DNA of 64,000 bases from Deltaproteobacteria bacterium. Its GTDB lineage: Bacteria > Desulfobacterota > Binatia > DP-6. A program made the translations under genes and the position numbers. Of this stretch, positions 9,093-18,758 are shown piece by piece; the stretch's first letter is position 1, and each line of letters opens with the position of its first letter. The notes beneath the pieces are model-generated. The model did no database searches and was not told the DNA's origin. It saw only the letters and a list, made by a program, of their open reading frames with translations. The DNA is taken from NCBI GenBank assembly GCA_005879795.1, contig VBKJ01000131.1, forward strand, positions 1-64,000, read 5' to 3'.

Positions 9093-10183
9093 GCGAGGAC
9101 CGCGCGCAGCGCCGTCGAGAAGCGCGCGTTCTCCGCCTCGGTGCCGATCGTCACGCGCACGTGCTCGGGAAAGCCGTAGACGGCCATCGGCCGCACGATG
9201 ACCCCGCGGCGGAGCAGCGCCTCGTAGACGCGCGCGCCGTCGCCCACCCGCACCAGCACGAAGTTCGCCGCGCTCGGCACGTGCGCGAGCCCGAGGGCAC
9301 GGAACGCGTCGACCAGGAACACCATGCCGGCGCGGTTCGTGGCGAGCGTCCGGCGCACGTGCTCCTCGTCGTCGAGCGCGGCGAGCGCGCCCGCGAGCGC
9401 GAGTGCGTTCACGTTGAAGGGCTGGCGGATGCGCTCGAGCGCGTCGATCACCGGCGCGGGAGCGACCCCGTAGCCGATGCGGAGCCCGGCCAGGCCGTAG
9501 AGCTTGGAGAAGGTGCGGAGCGAGAGGACGGGCACGCGGCCGTCGCCGCGCTCGCGGATGGTGTCGGGGTACTCGGGGTCCTCCACGTATTCGGCGTAGG
9601 CGTCGTCGGCCACCACCAGCAGGTGGCGGGGCACGGCGCGCAGGAACGCCTCCCACGCCCGGCGGCGGAAGATCGTGCCAGTCGGGTTGTTCGGGTTGCC
9701 GAGGAAGACGAGCCGGGTGCGCGGCGTGACGGCGGCGGCCATCGCCTCCAGGTCGTGCGTGAAGTCGCGCAGCGGGACAACCCGGCTGGTACCTCCTGCG
9801 GCCTGCACGACCAGCCGGTAGATGACGAAGGCCTGGTCCGCCATCACCGCCTCGTCGCCGGGACGGAGGAAGGTGCGCACGGCGAACTCGATGATCTCGT
9901 TCGAGCCGTTGCCGACGACGAGCTCGTCCTCGGACACGCCGAGGCGCGCGACGAGCCGGCGCTTCAGATGGAAGGCCGAGCCGTCGGGGTAGCGGTGCAA
10001 GTTGCGGAGCGCGGCCGTGATCGCGGCGACGGCCTTCGGCGAGGGGCCGAGCGGGTTCTCGTTCGAGGCGAGCTTGATCGAGTCGCGGATGCCGAGCTCG
10101 CGCTCGAGCTCCTCGATCGGCTTGCCGGGCGGGTACGGGGTGAGCGTCCGGATCCACTCCGGCACGAGGGCGCGCACGTCCAT
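9089..10183 (-). CDS. hisC: Histidinol-phosphate aminotransferase family (probable aromatic aminotransferase in this operon)
   Basis: A 364-residue class I/II PLP aminotransferase. SNENPLGPSPKAV and HRYPDGSAFHLKRRL at the N-terminus, FLGNPNNPTG in the cofactor fold, and the Schiff-base lysine in TFSKLYGLAGLRIGYG are diagnostic of HisC. Between pheA and tyrA such enzymes commonly transaminate prephenate or aromatic 2-oxo acids, possibly as well as histidinol phosphate. Which is physiological here is inference. Starts and stops overlap both neighbours by 1-4 nt. Confidence 0.93.
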   Translation of the reverse strand: MDVRALVPEWIRTLTPYPPGKPIEELERELGIRDSIKLASNENPLGPSPKAVAAITAALRNLHRYPDGSAFHLKRRLVARLGVSEDELVVGNGSNEIIEFAVRTFLRPGDEAVMADQAFVIYRLVVQAAGGTSRVVPLRDFTHDLEAMAAAVTPRTRLVFLGNPNNPTGTIFRRRAWEAFLRAVPRHLLVVADDAYAEYVEDPEYPDTIRERGDGRVPVLSLRTFSKLYGLAGLRIGYGVAPAPVIDALERIRQPFNVNALALAGALAALDDEEHVRRTLATNRAGMVFLVDAFRALGLAHVPSAANFVLVRVGDGARVYEALLRRGVIVRPMAVYGFPEHVRVTIGTEAENARFSTALRAVLA

Positions 10184-11274
10184 CAGGCCTCGGGCGGCGC
10201 CGCGGGGTACGAGCCCAGGACCTTGAGCCGCGTCGCTCCGCGCTCGACCTCGGCGAGCGCCTGCTGCACCCGCCGCTCGCGCCGGTGCCCCTTCAGATCG
10301 AGATAGAACACGTACTCCCAGGGCCGCCCGCGCAGCGGCCGCGACTCGATCTTGATGAGGTCGATGCCGTGCGCCGCGAAGGGCTTCAGCATGCGCGCCA
10401 GGATGCCGACCTCGTCGCGCACGCTGAACAGGATCGAGGTCTTGTCGTCGCCGGTCGGCTGTCCGGTGTCGTGCGGCGCGAGCACCACGAAACGAGTCAG
10501 GTTACCGGGCTCGTCGTTGATCGCGGGGGAGAGGACGGCGAGACCGTAGGTCTCCGCCGCGGCCTCGGCGGCGATCGCGGCGGTCCCCTCCTCCGCGCGC
10601 GCCCGCTCGGCCGCGCGCGCGTTGCTCGCCTCGGCCTCGATCGGCATGCCGGACAGGTGCTCCCCGAGCCAGTGCCGGCACTGCGCCAGCGCCTGTGGAT
10701 GCGCGGCGATTCGCCGGATGCCGCTCATGCCCGTGCCCGCCCGCGCCAGCAGGTTGTGCCGGACCGGCAGCGAGATCTCGGCGCAGATCTGCAGCGGCGA
10801 GGCGGCGAGGAGGTCGAGCGTGTGCGCGACCATGCCCTCGGTCGAGTTCTCGACCGGCGCCACACCCACGTCCGCACGGCCGCTCTCCACCTCGTGGAAC
10901 ACGTCGGCGATCGAGGGGGCGCCGAGGTAGTCGGCCGCCGCACCGAACTGTTGGCGCGCCGCGAGGTGCGCGAAGGTCGCCTCGGGCCCCAGGTACGCGA
11001 TGCGGAGCCGCTGCTCGAGGCTGCGCGAGGCCGAGATGATCTCGCGGAAGATCGCCCGCACGAGGTGGACGGGCAGCGGACCCCGGTTCGCGCGCACCAG
11101 GCGTTCGAGCACGCCTTTCTCGCGCGCCGGCGCATACACCCCGGAGTTGCTGCGCGCTTTCTGCTCGGCGACCGCGAGCGCGAGCGCGGCGCGTCGGTTG
11201 AGAAGGCGCAGCAGCTGGTCGTCGATCCGGTCGATCTGCTGCCGGAGCGCGGGAATCGAGGCCTTGCGCAGCAT
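10183..11274 (-). CDS. pheA: Bifunctional chorismate mutase / prephenate dehydratase (P-protein)
   Basis: A 363-residue P-protein in three parts. An AroQ-type chorismate mutase comes first (about residues 1-88, LRQQIDRIDDQLLRLLNRR). A prephenate dehydratase domain follows (RIAYLGPEATFAH through APVENSTEGMV, then NLTRFVVLAP). A C-terminal ACT domain carries the ESRP motif in KIESRPLRGRPWEYVFYLD, the usual phenylalanine-sensing site. The start is ATG 11274. The stop is joined to hisC as TGATG. It is the first gene of the aromatic operon, so control probably enters through its upstream region and by phenylalanine feedback. Confidence 0.96.
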   Translation of the reverse strand: MLRKASIPALRQQIDRIDDQLLRLLNRRAALALAVAEQKARSNSGVYAPAREKGVLERLVRANRGPLPVHLVRAIFREIISASRSLEQRLRIAYLGPEATFAHLAARQQFGAAADYLGAPSIADVFHEVESGRADVGVAPVENSTEGMVAHTLDLLAASPLQICAEISLPVRHNLLARAGTGMSGIRRIAAHPQALAQCRHWLGEHLSGMPIEAEASNARAAERARAEEGTAAIAAEAAAETYGLAVLSPAINDEPGNLTRFVVLAPHDTGQPTGDDKTSILFSVRDEVGILARMLKPFAAHGIDLIKIESRPLRGRPWEYVFYLDLKGHRRERRVQQALAEVERGATRLKVLGSYPAAPPEA

Positions 11275-11371
11275 GCGGCGCTCGGCGCGTGGTCTAGCCC
11301 GCGACCTGGTGTTTTGCAAACTTGCAACGGCCGCGGTGCGATTTGGCGACACGGCGAACGGGCAAAACGAC

Positions 11372-11387
11372 GCAGGCTCGAGCCTGC
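11372..11387. promoter_or_regulatory. 16-bp perfect palindrome in the divergent pheA / small-ORF intergenic region
   Basis: GCAGGCTCGAGCCTGC is a perfect 16-bp palindrome in the 198-nt gap between pheA (minus) and the 50-residue ORF (plus). The same gap has two TTGCAA copies (11314-11319 and 11322-11327). A weak TTGCAA/TAGACC promoter-like pair with a 17-nt spacer (11319-11291, minus strand) points at pheA. The palindrome could be an operator or a hairpin; the sequence alone does not decide. Confidence 0.35.
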
Positions 11388-11472
11388 ACGCCCGGGCGCC
11401 GCGGCCTTTCGCGCGCGCCCCCGGTGGCATCGCCGTTGCATTGTGCCAGGCAGTGGAAAGGAGGGCGATACC

Positions 11473-11625
11473 ATGAGCGTGGAGCTGGCATCGCTAGCGC
11501 CGCTCCTCTGGGGTCTCGGCGGACTCGTCGCCGCATACGTCCTCACCCGCGACCGGCACGCGTCGTCGGAGGGGCCGATCCGGATCGAGACCACCGGCCC
11601 GAGGCCGCTGCGGCCGGCGGCCTAG
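11473..11625 (+). CDS. Small single-pass membrane protein, function unknown
   Basis: A 50-residue ORF beginning MSVELASLAPLLWGLGGLVA, with a hydrophobic segment (about residues 5-22) and a polar tail. AAGGAGG at 11457-11463, about 9 nt upstream of the ATG, is one of the best ribosome-binding sites in the window. It sits alone on the plus strand between two minus-strand operons. I do not recognise it. The translation signal and membrane segment argue that it is expressed; the shortness argues for caution. Confidence 0.55.
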   Translation: MSVELASLAPLLWGLGGLVAAYVLTRDRHASSEGPIRIETTGPRPLRPAA

Positions 11626-11639
11626 AGTGCTGCGAGCGC

Positions 11640-12619
<980 letters not shown>

Positions 12620-12620
<1 letters not shown>

Positions 12621-13546
12621 CACGCCGGCCGCGCCGCCGGCGCCGCGCCCGCCAGGAATCCCTCGGCCGCGGCCGCGATCGCTCCCGCCTCGCGCTCCGG
12701 GTGGCACCACACGATCCCAGGCTCGCGCCGGAACCAGGTGCGCTGGCGCTTCGCGAACCGGCGCGTCGCACGCACGGTCGCCGCGAGCGCAGTCGCCAGG
12801 TCCGTCCGCCCCTCCACGCAGGCGAGCAGCTCGCGGTAGCCGACCGCCGAGAGGCCGGGCGCCCCGGCGCCGAGCCCGCGCCGGCGAAGCGCACGCACCT
12901 CGTCCAGGAAGCCCGCCTCCGCCATCGCGCGCGCGCGCGCCGCGATGCGCGCGTTCAGCTCGGGCGTGGGGCGGGCGAGGCCGATCACCAGCGCGTCGTA
13001 TGCCGGCTCGGCGAAGCCGTGCTCGGCCTGCCAGCGCGAGAGCGGCACGCCGGTCGTGAGCGCCACCTCGAGCGCGCGCACGATGCGCACCCGGTCGCGG
13101 GGCGCGATGCGCGCCGCGGCTGCGGGGTCGAGGACTCGGAGCCGGCGATGCAGCGCCGCCGCCTCCTCCGGCGCGAGCGCCCTGCGCAGCGCCGGCACCC
13201 GCGGCGGCGCCGGGCAGAGGCCGCCCAGGAGCACACGCACGTAGAGGCCCGTGCCGCCCACCACGAGCGCCACGCGGCCGCGGCGGACGATGTCTGCGAT
13301 CGCCGCGCGCGCGGCGTCCCGGAAGCGCGCCGCATCGAAAGCCTCGCTCGGCGCGACCAGGTCCAGGCAGTGGTGCGGGACGCGGGCGCGCTCGGCCGCG
13401 GTCGGCTTGGCCGTACCGATGTCGAGGTCGCGATAGACCTGCCGCGAGTCGGCGGACACGATCTCGCCGCCCACCCGCTCGGCGAGGTCGAGCGCGAGCG
13501 CGCTCTTCCCGCTCGCCGTCGGGCCGACGATGCAGAGGACGCGCAT
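12620..13546 (-). CDS. miaA: tRNA dimethylallyltransferase
   Basis: A 308-residue MiaA that prenylates A37 of tRNAs reading UNN codons. The P-loop GPTASGKSALALDLAE is at the N-terminus. Then come VSADSRQVYRDLDIGTAKPT, VVGGTGLYVRVLLGG and a C-terminal RRFAKRQRTWFRRE tRNA-binding stretch. Order mutL-miaA matches many Gram-negative genomes, with a 28-nt gap after mutL. The start is ATG 13546. Confidence 0.95.
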
Positions 13547-13574
13547 GATTCAACTCATCTGGGGGCCACCGGCC

Positions 13575-15281
13575 TCATCTCCGAAACAGCGCTTCCAGCT
13601 GGCCGCGGGGTAGCTCGGCGGCGACGGGGCGGCCGTGCGGGCAGTGGGCCGAGACCTCGACGCCGTCCATCGACGCGAGGAGCGCCTGCGCCTCGGCCGC
13701 GCCGAGCCGCTGCCCGACGCGCACCACGCCGTGGCAGGCGATGGTGGCGAGCGCCGCGTCGGTGGCGCGCTCGGCCGCCGCGCTGGCCCCTTCCTCGACC
13801 AGCTCGCCGGCGACGGCCCGCACCAGGGCGCCCACGTCGCGTCCGGCGAGCAGCCGTGGCACGGTGCGCAGGAGGAAGGTGCCCTCGCCGAAGGGCTCGC
13901 CCTCGAGGCCCGCGGCCGCGAGCGCCGCGGCGTGCTCGGCGAGCGCGGCCGACTCGGCCGCCGCGAGCGCGATCGTCTCCGGCACGAGCAGGCGGTCGCG
14001 CGCGACGCCGCCCGCGCGGCATTCGGTGCGCAGGCGCTCGAACGCGACCCGCTCGTGGGCCGCATGCTGGTCGATCAGCACGACGCGTCCCTCGCCCTCG
14101 CAGAGGAGGTAGCCCTCGAAGATCTGGCCGATGAAGCGCAGCGCCGCAAACCCGCGCGGCGCGGGCGTCCAGAGTGGGGCCTGTGCCGCGGGCCCGGCGT
14201 GCGGGTCGCCCTCCCCGCGCGGCGCCCCGTAGGGGAGCGCGGCCTCGCGCGCGAGCGCCGCCGGCGGCGGGGCGAGCGCCGCTGCCAGGCGGGCGCGCAG
14301 CACGGGCACGACCAGCTGGTGCACCGCCGCCGGGGTCCTGAGGCGCACCTCGAGCTTCGCGGGATGCACGTTCACGTCGACCTCGCCGGGCGGGATGGTG
14401 AGGAAGAGGACCGCGATCGGGTAGCGGCCCCGCATCACGAGCGCGGCATAGCCATCGAGCACGGCGCGCAGGAGGAGCCGATCGCGCACCCAGCGCGCGC
14501 TGCCCGCGCCGCCGACGGCCACGTAGGTCCACACCAGGCGCGCAGTCGCCAGCGTCTCGCGCGGCGGGGCGAGGAAGCCGGTGAGCGCGTAGCCGCCCGC
14601 GGCGGCCTCGACCGGCACGAGGCCCTCGGCGCGCTCGCGCCCGAGCACCTGCACGAGGCGCTGGCGCGCCCCGGCGACCGGCGGGAAGGCGAGCACCTCG
14701 CGCCCGTCGTGCTCGAGGCGGAAACCGGCGGTCGGGCTCGCGACCGCCAGCCGCGTGAGCACGTCCACGGCGTGTCCCACCTCGGTCGCCGGGCTGCGCA
14801 GGAACTTCCGCCGCGCCGGGGTCGCGGCGAACAGCCCGCGCACCTCCACGCTCGTGCCCGGCGGCGCGCCCGCCGCGCCCGCCGACCGCGCGCCTCCCGC
14901 ATCCGCCTCGACCGCGACGCCGCCCGCCTCGGTGGCCCGGCGGGTGACCACGCGGACCCGCGCCACCGCGGCGATGCTGGGCAGCGCCTCGCCGCGGAAG
15001 CCGAGCGTCGCGACCGTCGGCAGGTCCTCCGCGCGCGCGAGCTTGCTGGTCGCGTGGCGCGCGAAGGCGACCAGCGCGTCCTCCGCCGCCATGCCCTCGC
15101 CATCGTCGCGCACGGCGATCAGCTCGAGCCCGCCCGCGGCGAGCCGCACGTCCACGTGGTGGGCGCCGGCGTCGAGCGCGTTCTCGACCAGCTCCTTCAC
15201 CACCGAGGCCGGGCGGTCGATCACCTCGCCGGCCGCGATCTGCCCCTGCACGGCGGGCGGCAGCACGGCGATCTTGCCCAT
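13575..15281 (-). CDS. mutL: DNA mismatch repair protein MutL
   Basis: A 568-residue MutL. The N-terminal GHKL ATPase contains IAAGEVIDRPASVVKELVEN, DAGA, RDDGEGM and ATSKL plus LGFRGEALPSI. A Pro/Ala linker lies around residues 330-375. The C-terminal dimerisation domain includes IGQIFEGYLLCEGEGRVVLI. The segment DQHAAHERVAFE fits the DQHA-x2-E-x4-E metal-binding motif of endonuclease-type MutL, so this protein likely nicks DNA itself rather than relying on MutH. The start is ATG 15281, 8 nt after pgi. Confidence 0.95.
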   Translation of the reverse strand: MGKIAVLPPAVQGQIAAGEVIDRPASVVKELVENALDAGAHHVDVRLAAGGLELIAVRDDGEGMAAEDALVAFARHATSKLARAEDLPTVATLGFRGEALPSIAAVARVRVVTRRATEAGGVAVEADAGGARSAGAAGAPPGTSVEVRGLFAATPARRKFLRSPATEVGHAVDVLTRLAVASPTAGFRLEHDGREVLAFPPVAGARQRLVQVLGRERAEGLVPVEAAAGGYALTGFLAPPRETLATARLVWTYVAVGGAGSARWVRDRLLLRAVLDGYAALVMRGRYPIAVLFLTIPPGEVDVNVHPAKLEVRLRTPAAVHQLVVPVLRARLAAALAPPPAALAREAALPYGAPRGEGDPHAGPAAQAPLWTPAPRGFAALRFIGQIFEGYLLCEGEGRVVLIDQHAAHERVAFERLRTECRAGGVARDRLLVPETIALAAAESAALAEHAAALAAAGLEGEPFGEGTFLLRTVPRLLAGRDVGALVRAVAGELVEEGASAAAERATDAALATIACHGVVRVGQRLGAAEAQALLASMDGVEVSAHCPHGRPVAAELPRGQLEALFRR

Positions 15282-15289
15282 GACGCGAC

Positions 15290-16663
15290 CTACAGGATGA
15301 AGCGCGCGTCCTTGCGCGCCAGCCAGGCCTCCACCTCGACGCGGCTCGCCTCGAAACCGGGGCGTCCCATGAGCCCGTAGGCGAGCCGCTTCCCCTCCTC
15401 GACACCGGGCTGCCCGAACGGGTCGATACCCGCCAGCGCGCCCACGGCGACGGTCGCCGTCTCGAGGAGGTAGAGGAGCTGCCCCAGCGTGAAGGCGTTC
15501 ACCGCCGGCAGGACGAAGGTCGCGCTCGGCCGGCCGCACTTGGCGAGCGCCAGCTCGGTCGCCTGGTGCTCGGCGTTGAGCAGCTCGCCGAGCGAGTGGC
15601 CGCCGAGATAGCCGACCCCTTCCAGGTCCTGGTAGGTCGTCGGCAGGTCGACCACCACGCCGTGGTCCTCGACGCGCGCGAAGAGGACCACCTTGTCGCG
15701 CGGGCCCGCCACGTAGAGCTGGAGCTGCGAGTGCTGGTCGGCGGCGCCGAGCGCGCGCACGGGCGTCTGGCCCCACTCGACGGTGCGGCCGGCGAGGTCC
15801 TGCGCCTTGCCGAGGCTCTCCGCCCAGAGCTGGCAGAACCAGTCGGCGGTCGCCGCCAGGCGCTCGCAGTACGCCATGAAGACGACGATCGGCTTCGCGT
15901 GCGCGCTGGCCAGGAGGAAGAGCATCCCCGCCAGTGCCAGCGCCGGGTCGGCGAGCGGCGCGGCCGCGCGCGCACGCTCGTCCATGTGCGCCGCACCGGC
16001 GAGCAGCTCCTCGACGTCGATGCCGGCGATCGCGGCGGGAAAGAGCCCCACGGCGGTGAGCGCCGAGAAGCGCCCGCCCACGCCGCTCGGCACGACCAGG
16101 TCGCGGAAGCCCTCGTCGTTGACGATCTGGCGCAGCACGCCCTTCTCCGCGTCGGTGGTGACGACCAGGTGCTGCTTGTAGTCGACCGCGCCCAGCTCGC
16201 GCAGCAGGCGGTCGCGCACGACCAGGAACTGGGCCATGGTCTCGGCGGTCTCGCCCGACTTGCTGATCACGTTGAAGAGCGTCCGCTGCGGGTCGATCCG
16301 TGCGAGCAGCGCGCCGAAGGCGTCGGGGTCGATCGAGTCGGCGACGATCACCCGCCGCCCGCCGGCCGCGTCGCCGAGCGCGCCGAGCAGCGCGCGTGTG
16401 CCGAGCGCGGAGCCGCCGATGCCGAGCACGACCAGCGTGTCGACGTCGGCCCCGACGCCGGCCGCCACGTCGAGGACGCGGCGGACGTCGTCGTGCCGGT
16501 GCGGCAGCTCGGCGAAGGCGAGCGCGCCCGCGGCCCGGCGCCCCGCGAGCTCGTCGCGCACGCGGGCGAGCTCCGGCTCGAGCCCCGTGACCTCCTCGGC
16601 GGCGAGTCCGCCCGCCCCCACCGCCGCGGCGAGGAGCCCGTTCAGGTCGACGCGGACCGTCAT
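15290..16663 (-). CDS. pgi: Glucose-6-phosphate isomerase, short form
   Basis: A 457-residue phosphoglucose isomerase interconverting glucose-6-P and fructose-6-P. Phosphate-binding signatures are LGIGGSALGTRALLG and NVISKSGETAETMAQFLVVR. RPSATFVLPAVNAFTLGQLL and a C-terminal PFGQPGVEEGKRLAYGLMG follow. It is shorter than the ~550-residue E. coli enzyme and resembles the compact bacterial form. I use ATG 16663 (MTVRVDL), which has GGGAGA 3-5 nt upstream. ATG 16699 lacks a site. It heads a pgi-mutL-miaA-accA run and is divergent from the heptose adenylyltransferase gene. Confidence 0.92.
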   Translation of the reverse strand: MTVRVDLNGLLAAAVGAGGLAAEEVTGLEPELARVRDELAGRRAAGALAFAELPHRHDDVRRVLDVAAGVGADVDTLVVLGIGGSALGTRALLGALGDAAGGRRVIVADSIDPDAFGALLARIDPQRTLFNVISKSGETAETMAQFLVVRDRLLRELGAVDYKQHLVVTTDAEKGVLRQIVNDEGFRDLVVPSGVGGRFSALTAVGLFPAAIAGIDVEELLAGAAHMDERARAAAPLADPALALAGMLFLLASAHAKPIVVFMAYCERLAATADWFCQLWAESLGKAQDLAGRTVEWGQTPVRALGAADQHSQLQLYVAGPRDKVVLFARVEDHGVVVDLPTTYQDLEGVGYLGGHSLGELLNAEHQATELALAKCGRPSATFVLPAVNAFTLGQLLYLLETATVAVGALAGIDPFGQPGVEEGKRLAYGLMGRPGFEASRVEVEAWLARKDARFIL

Positions 16664-16742
16664 GGTCTCCCGCCAGCGACGGCGTCGGTAGTTCGCCATC
16701 GTGCGGCCGGGTGTAGCTGCTGCCGCCCCGGGGGGTCAAGCT

Positions 16743-16768
16743 GCGGGTTTCCGCCGCGGGTTTCCGCG
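16743..16768. repeat. Two tandem 13-bp repeats in the pgi / heptose adenylyltransferase divergent region
   Basis: GCGGGTTTCCGC occurs at 16743-16754 and again at 16756-16767, giving a period of 13 bp. It lies in the 135-nt divergent promoter region. Tandem sites of this size are often protein-binding, but this is only suggestive. Confidence 0.4.
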
Positions 16769-16798
16769 CGCTGAAGGCGTGCGCTATGCTCGCCCGCC

Positions 16799-17278
16799 GT
16801 GCCGGTACCGAAGCTCGCGCCCGACCTGGCCGCGCTCGCGGCCGCGCTCGCGCCGCGTCGCGCGGCGGGCGCGCGCGTGGTGTTCACGAACGGCTGCTTC
16901 GATCTCCTCCATCCCGGCCACGTGCGCTACCTCGACGCCGCCCGCGCGCTGGGCGACGTGCTGGTCGTCGGGCTGAACGGCGACGCCTCGGTCCGCCGCC
17001 TGAAAGGCCCCGGCCGGCCGATCCTCCGCGCCGAGGAACGCGCCGAGGTGCTCGCGGGCCTCGCCGCCGTCGATCACGTGATCGTGTTCGACGAGGACAC
17101 GCCGCGCGCGCTCGTCGCCGCGCTCGGCCCGGACGTGCTGGTCAAGGGCGCCGACTGGCCCGAGGACGAGATCGCCGGCCGCCACGAGACCCTCGCCCGC
17201 GGCGGAGTGGTCGAGCGCATCCCTCTCGTCCCCGGCATCTCCACGAGCGAGCTGATCCGCCGCATCCGGGAGCGCTAA
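16799..17278 (+). CDS. D-glycero-beta-D-manno-heptose 1-phosphate adenylyltransferase (RfaE domain II)
   Basis: A 159-residue nucleotidyltransferase making ADP-heptose for the LPS core. The family motif [20 protein letters not shown] holds the HxGH adenylylation site. [17 protein letters not shown] and [10 protein letters not shown] complete the HldE-C pattern. The start is GTG 16799. In E. coli this activity is fused to the kinase as HldE; here the kinase is a separate gene at 23056-24180. It is on the plus strand with rpmB downstream. Confidence 0.93.
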   Translation: MPVPKLAPDLAALAAALAPRRAAGARVVFTNGCFDLLHPGHVRYLDAARALGDVLVVGLNGDASVRRLKGPGRPILRAEERAEVLAGLAAVDHVIVFDEDTPRALVAALGPDVLVKGADWPEDEIAGRHETLARGGVVERIPLVPGISTSELIRRIRER

Positions 17279-17289
17279 CGGCGCGCACC

Positions 17290-17401
17290 GGCGGCGGGAG
17301 GGGCGCGCCGCGACCTTCGAGCGCGCCGCGCGCGGCGCGTCGGTGGAGAAGGCGGCGGGCGGCGGCGCGCGAGCGGGAGCGCCGACGCCCCTCCCGCCGC
17401 C
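17290..17401 (+). promoter_or_regulatory. Long inverted repeat in the leader of rpmB
   Basis: GGCGGCGGGAGGGGCG at 17290-17305 pairs perfectly (16 of 16) with CGCCCCTCCCGCCGCC at 17386-17401. An inner 16-bp palindrome GCGCCGCGCGCGGCGC is at 17323-17338. It begins 11 nt after the heptose adenylyltransferase stop and ends 56 nt before rpmB. It could be a terminator-like barrier or a structured leader. There is no T-tract, so a classical terminator is unlikely. Confidence 0.4.
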
Positions 17402-17457
17402 GTCCCGCCCGCCCGCACGTTGCACCGCCCCCGGCCGCGTGCTACGCAACCGGCCCC

Positions 17458-17673
17458 ATGGCGCGCGCGTGCGACATCTGCGGCAAGCAGCGTTCCGTCG
17501 GCCACAACGTGAGCCACGCCAACAACAAGACGAAGCGGCTCTGGCGGCCGAACCTCCAGCGGGTGCACGCCAGCGTGGCCGGCGGCGGGCGGCGGCTCCT
17601 CGTCTGCACCCGCTGCCTGCGCTCGGGGCGGGTGCTGAAAGCCGCACCGCAGCGGCGCGGCGCGACCGCCTAG
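17458..17673 (+). CDS. rpmB: 50S ribosomal protein L28
   Basis: A 71-residue L28. It starts [20 protein letters not shown], continues [12 protein letters not shown], and has [12 protein letters not shown] near the C-terminus. The CxxC pairs (CDIC and CTRC) are the zinc-binding form of L28. It stands alone rather than with rpmG. The start is ATG 17458. A strongly structured GC-rich leader precedes it. Confidence 0.95.
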   Translation: MARACDICGKQRSVGHNVSHANNKTKRLWRPNLQRVHASVAGGGRRLLVCTRCLRSGRVLKAAPQRRGATA

Positions 17674-17689
17674 CCGGCGGTCTCCCGGG

Positions 17690-18661
17690 TCACTCGCCCC
17701 GCACCGTGGTGGTCACGACGCCGTCCTTCTGGACGCAGGTCGTGAACTCGTCGGGCGTGGCGGTCGGGTAGTAGAACGCGAACAGGTTGCAGTGCTCGTT
17801 CTCTTCCGTGAAGGGGCCGAACGTGAACGTCTGATCGGTCGGGTTGTCGTACGTGCACTGCCACTGGAGACCGCTCACCGTGGGCGCGTCGAGCGCCGAG
17901 TAGCGGAGAAAGGGCGGATCGAGGTAGCCGTGCTGGTCGTAGAGCTGCACGCCGCTCGTGCCGTCCCACGTGCCCGCGGTGAACTCGACGCCGCGGTAAT
18001 GGTAGTGGCCGGTCAGCGCGAGGAGCCTGACCGGCTTCGGGAAGACGCAGCGCGTGGTGGCGGTCGAGGTTGCGTGCGGCGGCACGACCACGTCGCGGTC
18101 CTGGCCGAAGAACGCGCCGGCGTAGGAGGTGAGCTTCCTCCGCGGCATCGAGTAGAGGTTGAAGAGCGCCCAGCCCCTTCCGCTCGGCGTCCGCAGGAGG
18201 CCGTTGTCGACGAAGTGGGTCTGCGCGGCGAGTTGTTCGCCGGCGCGGAAGTGGAAGGCGACCCCCGGCGGCAGCTTCCAGTCGAGGTTGAGCTCCTGCG
18301 TCGCCAGGATCAGCTGCCAGACGCTGAAGTCGAGGGCGAAGTTGCAGAGTTCCGCGCCGTCGGGCTTGTCCAGGGTGGGATCGGCCGGGCGGTAGAGGTG
18401 GACGTGGTGGCTCCCGCCGCTCACCTTGATCCTCACCCGGTTGACGGCCATGTCCCGCTTGCCCGGGAACTTCACGTACGTGCACTCGGTGAGCTCCGTG
18501 CCGCGCGGCACGGTGACCGGGCCCACGGCGATCTGGCATCCGTGCCCGGGCCGGTGCATGTGCGGGCGCCTGAAGGGCGCCTCGGCGCCGACGGGGCGCG
18601 CGGCGAGCACCTGGGCGAAGGTGATTACGGCGAGCAGGGCGAGGCCCCGAGGGTGGCGCAT
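17690..18661 (-). CDS. Secreted PHM/DBH-like copper type II monooxygenase homologue
   Basis: A 323-residue protein with a signal peptide (MRHPRGLALLAVITFAQVLA, cleavage near VGA-EA). It matches the two-domain copper ascorbate-dependent monooxygenase fold. CuH-site candidates are H85 and H86 in SGGSHHVHLYRPA and H149 in AAQTHFVDN. CuM-site candidates are H219 and H221 in LTGHYHYRG and, in the NEHCNLFAFYYP segment, H290. Known PHM/DBH enzymes have Met at that last position (DEMCNL). Eight or more Cys residues suggest disulfides. It is an isolated gene, probably periplasmic or secreted. The fold call is good; activity and substrate are unknown. Confidence 0.72.
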   Translation of the reverse strand: MRHPRGLALLAVITFAQVLAARPVGAEAPFRRPHMHRPGHGCQIAVGPVTVPRGTELTECTYVKFPGKRDMAVNRVRIKVSGGSHHVHLYRPADPTLDKPDGAELCNFALDFSVWQLILATQELNLDWKLPPGVAFHFRAGEQLAAQTHFVDNGLLRTPSGRGWALFNLYSMPRRKLTSYAGAFFGQDRDVVVPPHATSTATTRCVFPKPVRLLALTGHYHYRGVEFTAGTWDGTSGVQLYDQHGYLDPPFLRYSALDAPTVSGLQWQCTYDNPTDQTFTFGPFTEENEHCNLFAFYYPTATPDEFTTCVQKDGVVTTTVRGE

Positions 18662-18758
18662 TGGGCTGGCAATCTACCCAATAACCGTGCCGTTGGGAAG
18701 CCTAAATTGCGAAGCCCGCCCGGGCCCTACGGCTCGCAGCGGCGCCCGAGCCTCGCGT

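Noticed and set aside
17290-17401. Rho-independent terminator after the heptose adenylyltransferase
   Set aside because: There is a long stem but no T-tract, and the arms are 80 nt apart; I list it as a structured leader instead.
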